Notes under the pieces: generated by a model
What the model saw: the letters and a program-made list of their open reading frames with translations, nothing else
Told to the model about the DNA's origin: nothing
Database searches by the model: none
Made by a program: the position numbers and the translations under genes
NCBI GenBank assembly: GCA_034522055.1
Contig: JAXHLS010000002.1
Span: forward strand, 992,001 to 1,056,000
Direction: 5' to 3'
DNA: 64,000 nucleotides
Source: Gammaproteobacteria bacterium
Lineage (GTDB): Bacteria; Pseudomonadota; Gammaproteobacteria; JAABTG01
Part shown: in pieces, positions 37,957-45,139 of the stretch
Layout: each line of letters starts with the position of its first letter
Position numbering within the stretch: the first letter of the stretch is position 1

Positions 37957-38790
37957 ATGCACCCGCTGCTGATGATCATGCTGTTGGCTACGGCGATGGC
38001 CGCGGCCACCGCCTCGGCTCGGCCATTGAAGCCCAACGATGCCGACTCCCTCGAGGCCTTCGATTACAAGGCGGCCCTGGCGGCCAGCCAGGGTGCCATC
38101 GGCCGCCGGCTCTCCGACCACATGCTGACCGATGCCGCCGGCCGACGGGTGACGTTGGCCGGGTTCCGGGGCAAACCCCTGGTGATGAGCCTGGTGTTCA
38201 CCAGTTGTTCCACCATCTGTCCCACCACCACCCGGCACCTCGCCAGGGTGGTGGAAAAGGCCCGGGACACCGTGGGCGAAGGAAACTTCAATGTGGCCCT
38301 GGTGGGCTTCGACAGTCGCTTCGATACCCCCGAGATGATGGCGCGGTTCGCACGCAAGCAGGGTATTGCCGACAAGGGCTGGCATCTCCTCAGTGCCGAT
38401 GAGGACACCATCGCCGCCCTGACCCGGGAGCTGGGCTTCTACTTCGCCCCCTCGCCCAGCGGCTTCGACCACCTTGTGCAGGCCTCCATCATCGACGGCG
38501 ATGGCCAAGTCTACCGCCAGGTCTACGGCGAGGTCTTCGACACCCCCCTGCTGGTGGAACCCCTGTTGGAGCTGGTGCTCGGCCGTCCCCAGGTCCACCA
38601 CTCCGCCATCGATGATCTGATCAACCGGGTGCGCCTGTTCTGCACCACCTATGACCCCGTCACCGATTCCTACCATTTCGACTACTCCCTGTTCGTGGGC
38701 ATGTTTATCGGCGGACTGATCATGATGCTCACGGTGATCTTTCTGGTGCGGGAATATCTCCATGGCAAGGGCCGGCAACCCTCCTGCTGA
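37957..38790 (+). CDS. SCO1/SenC-family copper chaperone with C-terminal membrane helix
   Basis: 277 residues: a signal peptide (~1-22), then a thioredoxin-fold SCO domain with the copper motif TSCSTICPTT (C-x3-C) and the later His in FDHLVQ. After the domain there is an unusual ~55-residue extension ending in a membrane helix (SLFVGMFIGGLIMMLTVIFLV). SCO proteins metallate CuA. This C-terminal anchor replaces the usual N-terminal one. It lies between heme O synthase and the cytochrome b fusion gene. Confidence 0.9.
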   Translation: MHPLLMIMLLATAMAAATASARPLKPNDADSLEAFDYKAALAASQGAIGRRLSDHMLTDAAGRRVTLAGFRGKPLVMSLVFTSCSTICPTTTRHLARVVEKARDTVGEGNFNVALVGFDSRFDTPEMMARFARKQGIADKGWHLLSADEDTIAALTRELGFYFAPSPSGFDHLVQASIIDGDGQVYRQVYGEVFDTPLLVEPLLELVLGRPQVHHSAIDDLINRVRLFCTTYDPVTDSYHFDYSLFVGMFIGGLIMMLTVIFLVREYLHGKGRQPSC

Positions 38791-38814
38791 GGCGACGGCG
38801 CGAGGCTCGGCACT

Positions 38815-40398
38815 GTGACCTTCGTTAACCCGTTGAAACGTGCCTACCGCTGGCTCGAGGCCTGGTTCAACCTGTCCTTCGGGCCGGCATGGAATCCCCT
38901 CTATAACCTGGGCACCCTGGCCTTTTTCTTCTTCTGGATCGTCTTCATCAGCGGCCTGTACCTGTTCATCTTCTTCGATACAAGCCTCGCAGGCGCCTAC
39001 GCCTCGATGGAGTATATGACCCACGAGCAATGGTATGCAGCCGGCGTGATGCGCAGCCTCCATCGCTATGCCTCGGATGCGGCGGTGGTGACCATCCTGC
39101 TGCACATGTTCCGTGAGTTCGCCCTCGACCGTTACCGGGGCTTCCGCTGGTTCTCATGGTTCACCGGCGTGCCCACCCTGGGGCTGGTGATCGTGCTGGG
39201 GATCACCGGTTACTGGCTGGTATGGGACGAGTTGGCGCTGTATGTGGCCATGCTGTCGTCACGGCTGGCGGACGCCCTGCCGCTGGTGGGCGGGTCCATG
39301 GAGCGGGACTTCCTCGTCGGCCAGCTCACGGACAGGTTCTTCACCCTGATGGCCTTCCTCCACCTGCTCGGCCTGCCGGTGCTGTTCCTATTCGCCATCT
39401 GGATCCACGTCAAACGCCTGGCCAGGGTGGAGATCAACCCCCCGCGGGGTCTCGCGGTGGGCAGCCTGGTGGCGCTGCTGGCGCTGTCCCTGGCGGCGCC
39501 TGCCGAGAGCCATGGCCCGGCCGATCTGAGCCGGGTGGCGCCGGTGTTGAACCTGGACTGGTACTACCTCGGCCTCTATCCGCTGATGGACTACTGGAGC
39601 CCCGGCCAGACCTGGATCGCCATCCTCGGGCTGACCCTGCTGCTGATGCTGTTGCCATGGCTGCCACCCAGGCCCACCGGTCCGGCGGCGGAGGTCCATC
39701 TCGACCATTGCAACGGCTGCGGCCAATGCGCCGATGACTGCCCCTTCGATGCCATCACCGTACAGGCCCGCACCGATGGCGCGCGCTGGCCCCACGAGGT
39801 GGTGGTGGACCCCGCCCTGTGCGCCGCCTGCGGGATCTGCGTGGCCTCCTGCCCCTCTTCCAACCCCTTCCGCATGCGGGACAGGGCCCTGGTGACAGGC
39901 ATCGACATGCCGCAGTTCTCTGCCGATGACATGCGCAACCGCACCCGGGAGGCCCTGGCCGGCCTGGACACGGATACCCCCATCCTGGTGTTCGGCTGCG
40001 ACCATGCCCTGGACGTCTCGACCCTGGCGGCGGCGAACACCGCCACCATCAGCCTGTTCTGCACCGGCATGCTGCCGGCCACCCTGGTGGAGTTCGCCCT
40101 CAAGCACGGGGCCCATGGCGTTTTCATCACCGGTTGCCGCACCGGCGACTGCTACTACCGCTTCGGCAACCTGTGGCTGGATAAGCGCTTCGCGGGCAGT
40201 CGCAAGCCCATCCTGAGGGCTCGCGCCGATCGCTCGCGCATACGCGTGTTCCGCGGCGCGGAGACCGACGGCACCGCCATCCGCCAGGCCTTGGCGGATT
40301 TCGGCGAAGAGTTGGCCGGCCGCGCCCCTCCCGGCCAACCCCCCAGCCAACCCCCTAGTCCCCGCACGACCACGGAGACGGATCATGGCGCGCGATAG
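38815..40398 (+). CDS. Cytochrome b / 2x[4Fe-4S] ferredoxin / MvhD fusion protein
   Basis: 527 residues in three modules. (1) Residues 1-285: a b6-like diheme cytochrome b with His83/His97 and His183/His198 (13- and 14-residue spacings) and a later LDWYYLGLYP that recalls the Qo-site PEWY segment. (2) Residues 296-350: two C-x2-C-x2-C-x3-CP [4Fe-4S] motifs (Cys299-309 and Cys336-346). (3) Residues ~388-460: an MvhD/FlpD-type [2Fe-2S] domain with Cys395, Cys416, Cys441 and Cys446 (GCRTGDCYYRFGN), lacking one of the usual five Cys. It should move electrons between quinol and a cytoplasmic partner. Start is GTG with GAGG upstream; its stop overlaps the next gene by 14 nt. Confidence 0.88.
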   Translation: MTFVNPLKRAYRWLEAWFNLSFGPAWNPLYNLGTLAFFFFWIVFISGLYLFIFFDTSLAGAYASMEYMTHEQWYAAGVMRSLHRYASDAAVVTILLHMFREFALDRYRGFRWFSWFTGVPTLGLVIVLGITGYWLVWDELALYVAMLSSRLADALPLVGGSMERDFLVGQLTDRFFTLMAFLHLLGLPVLFLFAIWIHVKRLARVEINPPRGLAVGSLVALLALSLAAPAESHGPADLSRVAPVLNLDWYYLGLYPLMDYWSPGQTWIAILGLTLLLMLLPWLPPRPTGPAAEVHLDHCNGCGQCADDCPFDAITVQARTDGARWPHEVVVDPALCAACGICVASCPSSNPFRMRDRALVTGIDMPQFSADDMRNRTREALAGLDTDTPILVFGCDHALDVSTLAAANTATISLFCTGMLPATLVEFALKHGAHGVFITGCRTGDCYYRFGNLWLDKRFAGSRKPILRARADRSRIRVFRGAETDGTAIRQALADFGEELAGRAPPGQPPSQPPSPRTTTETDHGAR

Positions 40399-40891
40399 GG
40401 CGAAGCGCTTGGCGCTACAGGCGCTCAACTACGCCATGTTCATGGCGGTGGTGTGGTATTTCTCCTTCAGTCCCCCCTACCGACAGCTGGCGGCGGATGA
40501 GGCGGTGGTCACCGTGGCCTTCGGTCATACCTCCGAGCGCATCGCCCCCTGTGTCGCCTTGACCCCCGACGAGCTGGCACAACTGGCACCGAACATGCGC
40601 AAACCCATGGACTGTCCCCGCGAGCGCTCGCCCGTCACCCTGGAGCTGAGACTGGATGGCGAGGTGTTCGCACGCGAGGTGATCCAGCCCCCGGGGCTCT
40701 ACCGGGACCAGCGCATCGACGTCTTCCGCGAGGTCACCGCCCGGGAGGGGGCCCACCGCCTGTCCATCCTGATGAACGATGACGCCAGCGTGGAAGGGCC
40801 GACCTACCGGCTGCAGGACACCGTGGTCCTGCGGCCCGCCCAGCGGCTGGTGGTCGCCTTTTCCAAGGCCCAGGGGTTTTACATCCCATGA
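40385..40891 (+). CDS. Hypothetical membrane-anchored periplasmic protein
   Basis: 168 residues: a basic N-terminus, one membrane helix (~12-28, LNYAMFMAVVWYFSFSP), and a periplasmic beta-rich domain with two Cys (Cys57 and Cys77 region) and a C-terminal RLVVAFSKAQGFYIP. No family recognised. Overlap with the fusion gene upstream and 21 nt to the next heme-copper gene point to a role as subunit or assembly factor of the same complex. Confidence 0.72.
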   Translation: MARDRAKRLALQALNYAMFMAVVWYFSFSPPYRQLAADEAVVTVAFGHTSERIAPCVALTPDELAQLAPNMRKPMDCPRERSPVTLELRLDGEVFAREVIQPPGLYRDQRIDVFREVTAREGAHRLSILMNDDASVEGPTYRLQDTVVLRPAQRLVVAFSKAQGFYIP

Positions 40892-40912
40892 GGACCCACC
40901 AGGAACCGTGAC

Positions 40913-42415
40913 ATGACCAGAGAGATGACGCCATTCCAACCCGTGGACCACCACCCGGGGGCGACCTTTCCCCCGCCGGGCACCGGCGGCGACACCCCGG
41001 CGGATGTCGAGGCGGGCCGCATCGACGACTTCTACCTCGACATGCCCGGCCGCGACGCCGCCGGCCGCGCGGTGCGCCGCCTGACCATCGGCTGGCTGTC
41101 CTTGGCCCTCGGCTCCCTGGTGCTCGGCGGCCTCCTGACCCTGGTAATCGTGCTGTCGCGCACCCCCTACATCCAGGACGTCTTCCCCTGGACGGACCTG
41201 TTTCACACCGCGCTGGTGGTACACGTGGATCTCACCGTGCTGGTGTGGTTCCTCGCCGTGGCAGGGATGTTCTGGAGCCTCAACAGCCGGCCTGCTTGTG
41301 CGGCCTGGGGCTGGGTCGCCCTGGTGCTGGCCACCGCCGGCGCCCTCACCCTCACCGCCGCACCCTTCGTGGGCACCGGAGAGCCCCTGATGGTCAATTA
41401 CATCCCGGTGTTGGACGACCCCGTATTCTTCACCGGGCTCATCCTGTTCACGGCGGGTTTCGTGCTGCTGGTGGGCCGCAGCCTGGTGTTCTCCCACCCC
41501 ATCGGCGCCCGCATCAGCGGCCCGGGGGCGCTGCGCTTCGGTCTCTTCTCCTCCCTCATCGCCGCGGTGGTGGCCCTGAGTGCCTTTGCTGCCTCCTACC
41601 TGGGGCTCCCGGAGGGCATCCACGGCGAGCGTTACTTCGAGCTGCTGTTCTGGGGCGGCGGGCATACCCTGCAGTTCGTCCACATCCAGCTCATGCTGGT
41701 GGCCTGGCTGTGGCTGGCCACCGCCACCGGCATCACCTCCAGGCTGACTCCCCGGGTGGTGCTGGTGCTGTTCGCCGTCGGCCTCATCCCGGTGCTGTTG
41801 ACGCCCCTCGCCTATCTCAACTTCCCGGTGGATTCCCCGTCCCATCAGCACACCATGACCTGGCTGATGCGCTACGGCGGTGGCCTCGCCGCGGTCCCCA
41901 TCGGGCTGGTGATCCTCTTCAATCTCGTCCAGTCCATGGGGCGCCCCCACCAGTGGCGCCCGGAACGCGCCGCCCTGTTTTCCTCCATGGTGCTGTTCGG
42001 CGCCGGGGGCCTGGTGGCCTTCATGATCCAGGGCAGCGATGTCACCGTGCCCGCCCATTATCACGGCTCCATCGTGGCCGTGACCCTGGCCTACATGGGC
42101 ATGACCTATCACCTGCTGCCGCGCCTCGGCTTCGCCCGCCCCAGCGGCCGCGCGGCTACTCTCCAGCCCTGGCTCTACGGCGGGGGCCAACTCCTCCATG
42201 TCATCGGACTGGCCTGGTCGGGGGGCTATGGGGTCCAGCGCAAGACGGCGGGCGAGGCCCAGATGCTGGACGCCGTGGAGAAGATCGCCGGCATGGGCCT
42301 CATGGGCCTGGGCGGCCTGATCGCGGTGTCGGGCGGCGTCCTCTTTCTGGTACTTACCCTGGGTGCCATGAGGCCCCAACGGGGCGACAGGGCGTCTAGA
42401 GCAGTGCCTGAATGA
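40913..42415 (+). CDS. Second, divergent heme-copper oxidase-like subunit I
   Basis: 500 residues with about 12 membrane helices after a 55-residue hydrophilic N-terminus. Histidines at superfamily positions: His104 (LVVHVDLTV), His251 (WGGGHTLQFVH), His311 and His313 (SHQHTMTW, split by one residue instead of an HH pair), and His382 and His384 (PAHYHGSIV). The Tyr position after His251 is Phe255; His257 is extra. It has no own CuA or cytochrome c subunit next to it. Related to cbb3/NOR-like subunit I at the broad level; activity unknown. Its 3' end overlaps the convergent small gene by 20 nt. Confidence 0.82.
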   Translation: MTREMTPFQPVDHHPGATFPPPGTGGDTPADVEAGRIDDFYLDMPGRDAAGRAVRRLTIGWLSLALGSLVLGGLLTLVIVLSRTPYIQDVFPWTDLFHTALVVHVDLTVLVWFLAVAGMFWSLNSRPACAAWGWVALVLATAGALTLTAAPFVGTGEPLMVNYIPVLDDPVFFTGLILFTAGFVLLVGRSLVFSHPIGARISGPGALRFGLFSSLIAAVVALSAFAASYLGLPEGIHGERYFELLFWGGGHTLQFVHIQLMLVAWLWLATATGITSRLTPRVVLVLFAVGLIPVLLTPLAYLNFPVDSPSHQHTMTWLMRYGGGLAAVPIGLVILFNLVQSMGRPHQWRPERAALFSSMVLFGAGGLVAFMIQGSDVTVPAHYHGSIVAVTLAYMGMTYHLLPRLGFARPSGRAATLQPWLYGGGQLLHVIGLAWSGGYGVQRKTAGEAQMLDAVEKIAGMGLMGLGGLIAVSGGVLFLVLTLGAMRPQRGDRASRAVPE

Positions 42416-42572
42416 GCGAGAAGGAACCGAAGGCCAGTGCGAGAAAGATGAAGAAGAACACCACCGAGCGGTTGGGCAGGCGCTCGCCGTGCCTCACCTC
42501 GATGGCGTTCAACAGGCGATCCGCCGCGAGATAAAGGGCCACGCCCACCGCCATGAAGAGGATCATTTCCAT
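42396..42572 (-). CDS. Small two-helix membrane protein
   Basis: 58 residues with two membrane helices (residues 2-20 and 37-57) around a short basic loop (EVRHGERLPNR). GGAGCAGG lies just before ATG 42572. The last gene of the minus-strand group (membrane protein, SCO, DUF420, this gene). The C-terminal end overlaps the end of the convergent heme-copper gene. Function unknown, presumably oxidase-related by location. Confidence 0.72.
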   Translation of the reverse strand: MEMILFMAVGVALYLAADRLLNAIEVRHGERLPNRSVVFFFIFLALAFGSFSLIQALL

Positions 42573-42639
42573 CGCCTGCTCCGCTTGTCCGCCATCTGCC
42601 GCGCCGGGACATCGCCGGCGTCTATGGGACCGGCCCCCA

Positions 42640-43128
42640 TCATGGCGTCGCAGCGAGGCGCGTCGAGGCCGCCCCGCTCCCCTTGGCCATGTCGGCGGGA
42701 TCCATGCCGGGGTAGATGTGGAAGGCCATAGCATAGACCACCACCCCCGTCACCGACACGTAGAGCCATATGGGCAGGGTCCAGCGGGCCACGCGGCGGT
42801 GGCGCCCGGTGCGCGAACCGAGGGCCAGGCCGGCGGTGACGAGGGCCAGGGGAAACAGCACCGCCGCCAGGATCACGTGGGATGCCAGGATGGTAAAGTA
42901 CACCGGCCGAGCCACACCCTGACCGGCGAAAGGCACGTTACCGATGCGGGCGTGGTAGTAGAGGTAGAACACCATGAACACCACTGACACCAGCAAGGCA
43001 CTCACCATGCATGCCCGGTGGGCCCGCACCGCCCGGGCCCGGATGAACATGAAACCCACCGCTACCAGGATCGCCGCGGTGGCGTTCAGGGCGGCCAGCA
43101 GGTGGGGAATGACGTTGATCAGTTCCAT
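42640..43128 (-). CDS. DUF420 (CtaM/YozB-like) membrane protein
   Basis: 162 residues, four membrane helices. Start ELINVIPHLLAALNATAAIL and later HRACMVSALLVSVVFMVFYLYYH, HVILAAVLFP and HRRVARWTLPIWLYVSVTGVVVY with conserved His are typical of DUF420. The Bacillus/Staphylococcus members (CtaM) are needed for aa3-type oxidase maturation. It follows a SCO gene by 31 nt, a common pairing. GAGGATC lies before ATG 43128. Confidence 0.9.
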   Translation of the reverse strand: MELINVIPHLLAALNATAAILVAVGFMFIRARAVRAHRACMVSALLVSVVFMVFYLYYHARIGNVPFAGQGVARPVYFTILASHVILAAVLFPLALVTAGLALGSRTGRHRRVARWTLPIWLYVSVTGVVVYAMAFHIYPGMDPADMAKGSGAASTRLAATP

Positions 43129-43159
43129 AGCGGGATCCTCGGATGGCGGATGTGGGCGG

Positions 43160-43777
43160 TCAGCCGCCGGACGGAGCGGTAGTGCCGGCACGCAGCTCAC
43201 CGTAGAGGGCCGCCAGCTCCTCACGATGATGGGGTGGCGGAAAGGAGGCCACCACCGTGGCCCCGGGCTCCACCAGGAATACGGCGCCCGGATCCGCCGC
43301 CGGATCCCCCGTCGCCACACCGAAGGGCCGGGCGAACGCGGCAAGGGCCGGTGGCGGTCCCGTGAGGCCGATGAAGGCGCGGGAGAAGAAGGCCAGATAG
43401 GTGGCCAGCACCTCCGGCGTGTCGTGGGCCGGGTCCACGGTGACGAAGATCAACTGGGCCGCCCGCCGGGACGGGGCCGGCAGGTCACGCATCATGTAGG
43501 TCAGCTCCGTGAGGGCCGCGGGGCAATCGTCACGGCAGCGGGTGTGGCCGAAGAAGACGAAGCTCCAGCGCCCCTCCATGTCGGCGCGGGTGAAGTCCCG
43601 GCCGCGATGGTCCTGGAGTTCGAAGGAGCCGAGGGGTGCCCCGTCGATGATGGGCGACGGCGCGTAGCCGCCGTCGGACCGTGGCTGCGGGGAGGACATC
43701 AGCAGGGCCACCACACCCACCACCACCAGCCACAACAGGAACAAGGCCAGGGTGCCCACCGGCAGACGGGTCCTCAT
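43160..43777 (-). CDS. SCO family copper chaperone
   Basis: 205 residues: an N-terminal membrane anchor (~8-30), then the SCO domain with TRCRDDCPAAL (C-x3-C copper site), VTVDPAHDTPEVL, and His residues in PPPHHREEL. It delivers copper to, or reduces, CuA. Start ATG 43777 overlaps the stop of the upstream gene by 4 nt; DUF420 is downstream. Confidence 0.92.
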   Translation of the reverse strand: MRTRLPVGTLALFLLWLVVVGVVALLMSSPQPRSDGGYAPSPIIDGAPLGSFELQDHRGRDFTRADMEGRWSFVFFGHTRCRDDCPAALTELTYMMRDLPAPSRRAAQLIFVTVDPAHDTPEVLATYLAFFSRAFIGLTGPPPALAAFARPFGVATGDPAADPGAVFLVEPGATVVASFPPPHHREELAALYGELRAGTTAPSGG

Positions 43778-44142
43778 GGACGGCCTCCGGGGCCGGAGCG
43801 GGTTCGTTTCCACTCCCCCACGAACCACCAGGCGAAGCCGCCCATGACGGCGAGATTGATCACCAGGCCGATGAAAAAGAACCCCATCAGGCCGGGATCG
43901 GCGGAGTCCCCGGCCCCGGGACCCGGCGCGGCGACAAGCGGTTCCACCTGCGACCCACGGTTCTCCGCTTGCGCCACCGGCACCCCGTCCCGGGGGACGG
44001 CCGCGGCCGCCGAGACCCCTGCCATGAACCCTATGACCATGAACACGGCGGCCATCAGGACCATCAGGCAACGGCGGGCCCACCGCCCGGGGGCCGATAG
44101 GCCCGACACATCAATAATCGAACGATGGAGTGGTCTCGTCAT
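43774..44142 (-). CDS. Hypothetical two-helix membrane protein
   Basis: 122 residues: a hydrophobic N-terminal segment (~25-48, like a signal or anchor), a Pro/Gly/Ala-rich linker and a second helix (MGFFFIGLVINLAVMGGFAWWF) with a basic end. Translationally coupled to the SCO gene (ATGA). The ATG at 44142 has no ribosome site and overlaps the opposite-strand start at 44141; an internal Met (27 or 30) may be the true start. Family unknown. Confidence 0.6.
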   Translation of the reverse strand: MTRPLHRSIIDVSGLSAPGRWARRCLMVLMAAVFMVIGFMAGVSAAAAVPRDGVPVAQAENRGSQVEPLVAAPGPGAGDSADPGLMGFFFIGLVINLAVMGGFAWWFVGEWKRTRSGPGGRP

Positions 44143-44638
44143 GAAAGGTGTATACAGGTTTCGAGCAATACTTTCCGCGGCCCTCGTGCTATCGCTCCTG
44201 ATGCCGTCGTCTGGCCACGCCGATGAAGATAGCGGCGCCAGGCTCTCCGGTTACTACGCCCGCGAGCAGAACGACGGCGAGCTGGCCCGGGCCTCGCGAC
44301 GCAGCCACTACATCCGGTTCTATCCCGAAAACCGGGTGGTGCGGCTGGTCATTCCCTTCCCTTATGCCACCAGCCTCGATCCGGACACCGTGCGAGCGGT
44401 GTTCCGGCGAGCCGCGGGCAAAACCAGCGGCAGCGCCTATATCTCCGACACCTTCGGAGTGCTGGACCGCAGGGTCATGGCCCATATCGATTTCGTCAAG
44501 CGCATCGATGGACGGACCCTGTTCGATTGCGACCAAAGTGTTCCTTGTACGATGAAGTTCGATGACGGGTCCATGAGAATTATCAAGAAGGGGCTCATCA
44601 AGGATCATGTAACATCCTTTGCATTCATTCCGGACTGA
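44141..44638 (+). CDS. Hypothetical secreted protein
   Basis: 165 residues with a clear signal peptide (FRAILSAALVLSLLMPSSGHA). The mature part is ~140 residues, mixed alpha/beta, with two Cys close together (DCDQSVPC) that may form a disulfide and a basic C-terminal half. No family recognised. GGAG lies ~10 nt before the ATG. First of a plus-strand group leading to hemerythrin and ctaA. Confidence 0.68.
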   Translation: MKGVYRFRAILSAALVLSLLMPSSGHADEDSGARLSGYYAREQNDGELARASRRSHYIRFYPENRVVRLVIPFPYATSLDPDTVRAVFRRAAGKTSGSAYISDTFGVLDRRVMAHIDFVKRIDGRTLFDCDQSVPCTMKFDDGSMRIIKKGLIKDHVTSFAFIPD

Positions 44639-44686
44639 GGCGCGTCGAACGCCGGGACATCCGGCGTACGCCGGAGGGGGCTGACC

Positions 44687-45139
44687 ATGCTGGGTCGCAA
44701 GCGAACAACCGTAGTGGAGGGGGCCCATTGCCTGCTCAAGGACGTGGGCGTCAATGCCATCAATCGCCAGCACCTGCGGCTGGCGAGCTATGCAGTGGAG
44801 TTCAATCAGATCGTGGACGAGCTGTCCGGCAGGGAACCGACCAACGAGGACTGGCGGCGTTTCGACGCCCTCTTTTCCAAGGTCAGGCGCTACGTGCAGA
44901 CCCATTTCCAGGAAGAAGAGGCACTCATGCAGGCCCACGGCTATCCCGACTTCGCGGCCCATAAGCGCCTGCACGATGACTTCGTCAAGCAACTGATCGA
45001 CGTGCAATCGAAGATCAACGACCGGCGGGTGGAGTTCAAGGACAGGTTCGGCGTCATGCTATGGAACTGGCTCAAACACCATATCAACGAGGAAGACTAC
45101 AAGTACCGGGAGTTCTTCCGTGCCGAGGGGCTCGAATGA
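44687..45139 (+). CDS. Bacteriohemerythrin
   Basis: 150 residues. The di-iron ligands are conserved: His29 (NRQHLRL), His73 and Glu77 (THFQEEE), His92 and His96 (HKRLHDDF), His132 and Asp137 (HINEED). Bacterial hemerythrins bind O2, and some bind NO, and can supply or sense these gases. GGAGGGGG precedes the ATG; the stop overlaps the ctaA start by 4 nt, linking it to heme-copper oxidase biogenesis. Confidence 0.93.
   Translation: MLGRKRTTVVEGAHCLLKDVGVNAINRQHLRLASYAVEFNQIVDELSGREPTNEDWRRFDALFSKVRRYVQTHFQEEEALMQAHGYPDFAAHKRLHDDFVKQLIDVQSKINDRRVEFKDRFGVMLWNWLKHHINEEDYKYREFFRAEGLE

Noticed and set aside
40415-42379. Long minus-strand frame (654 codons) rich in His/Gly/Gln
   Set aside because: Mirror of the heme-copper gene; biased residues come from antisense codons of membrane helices.
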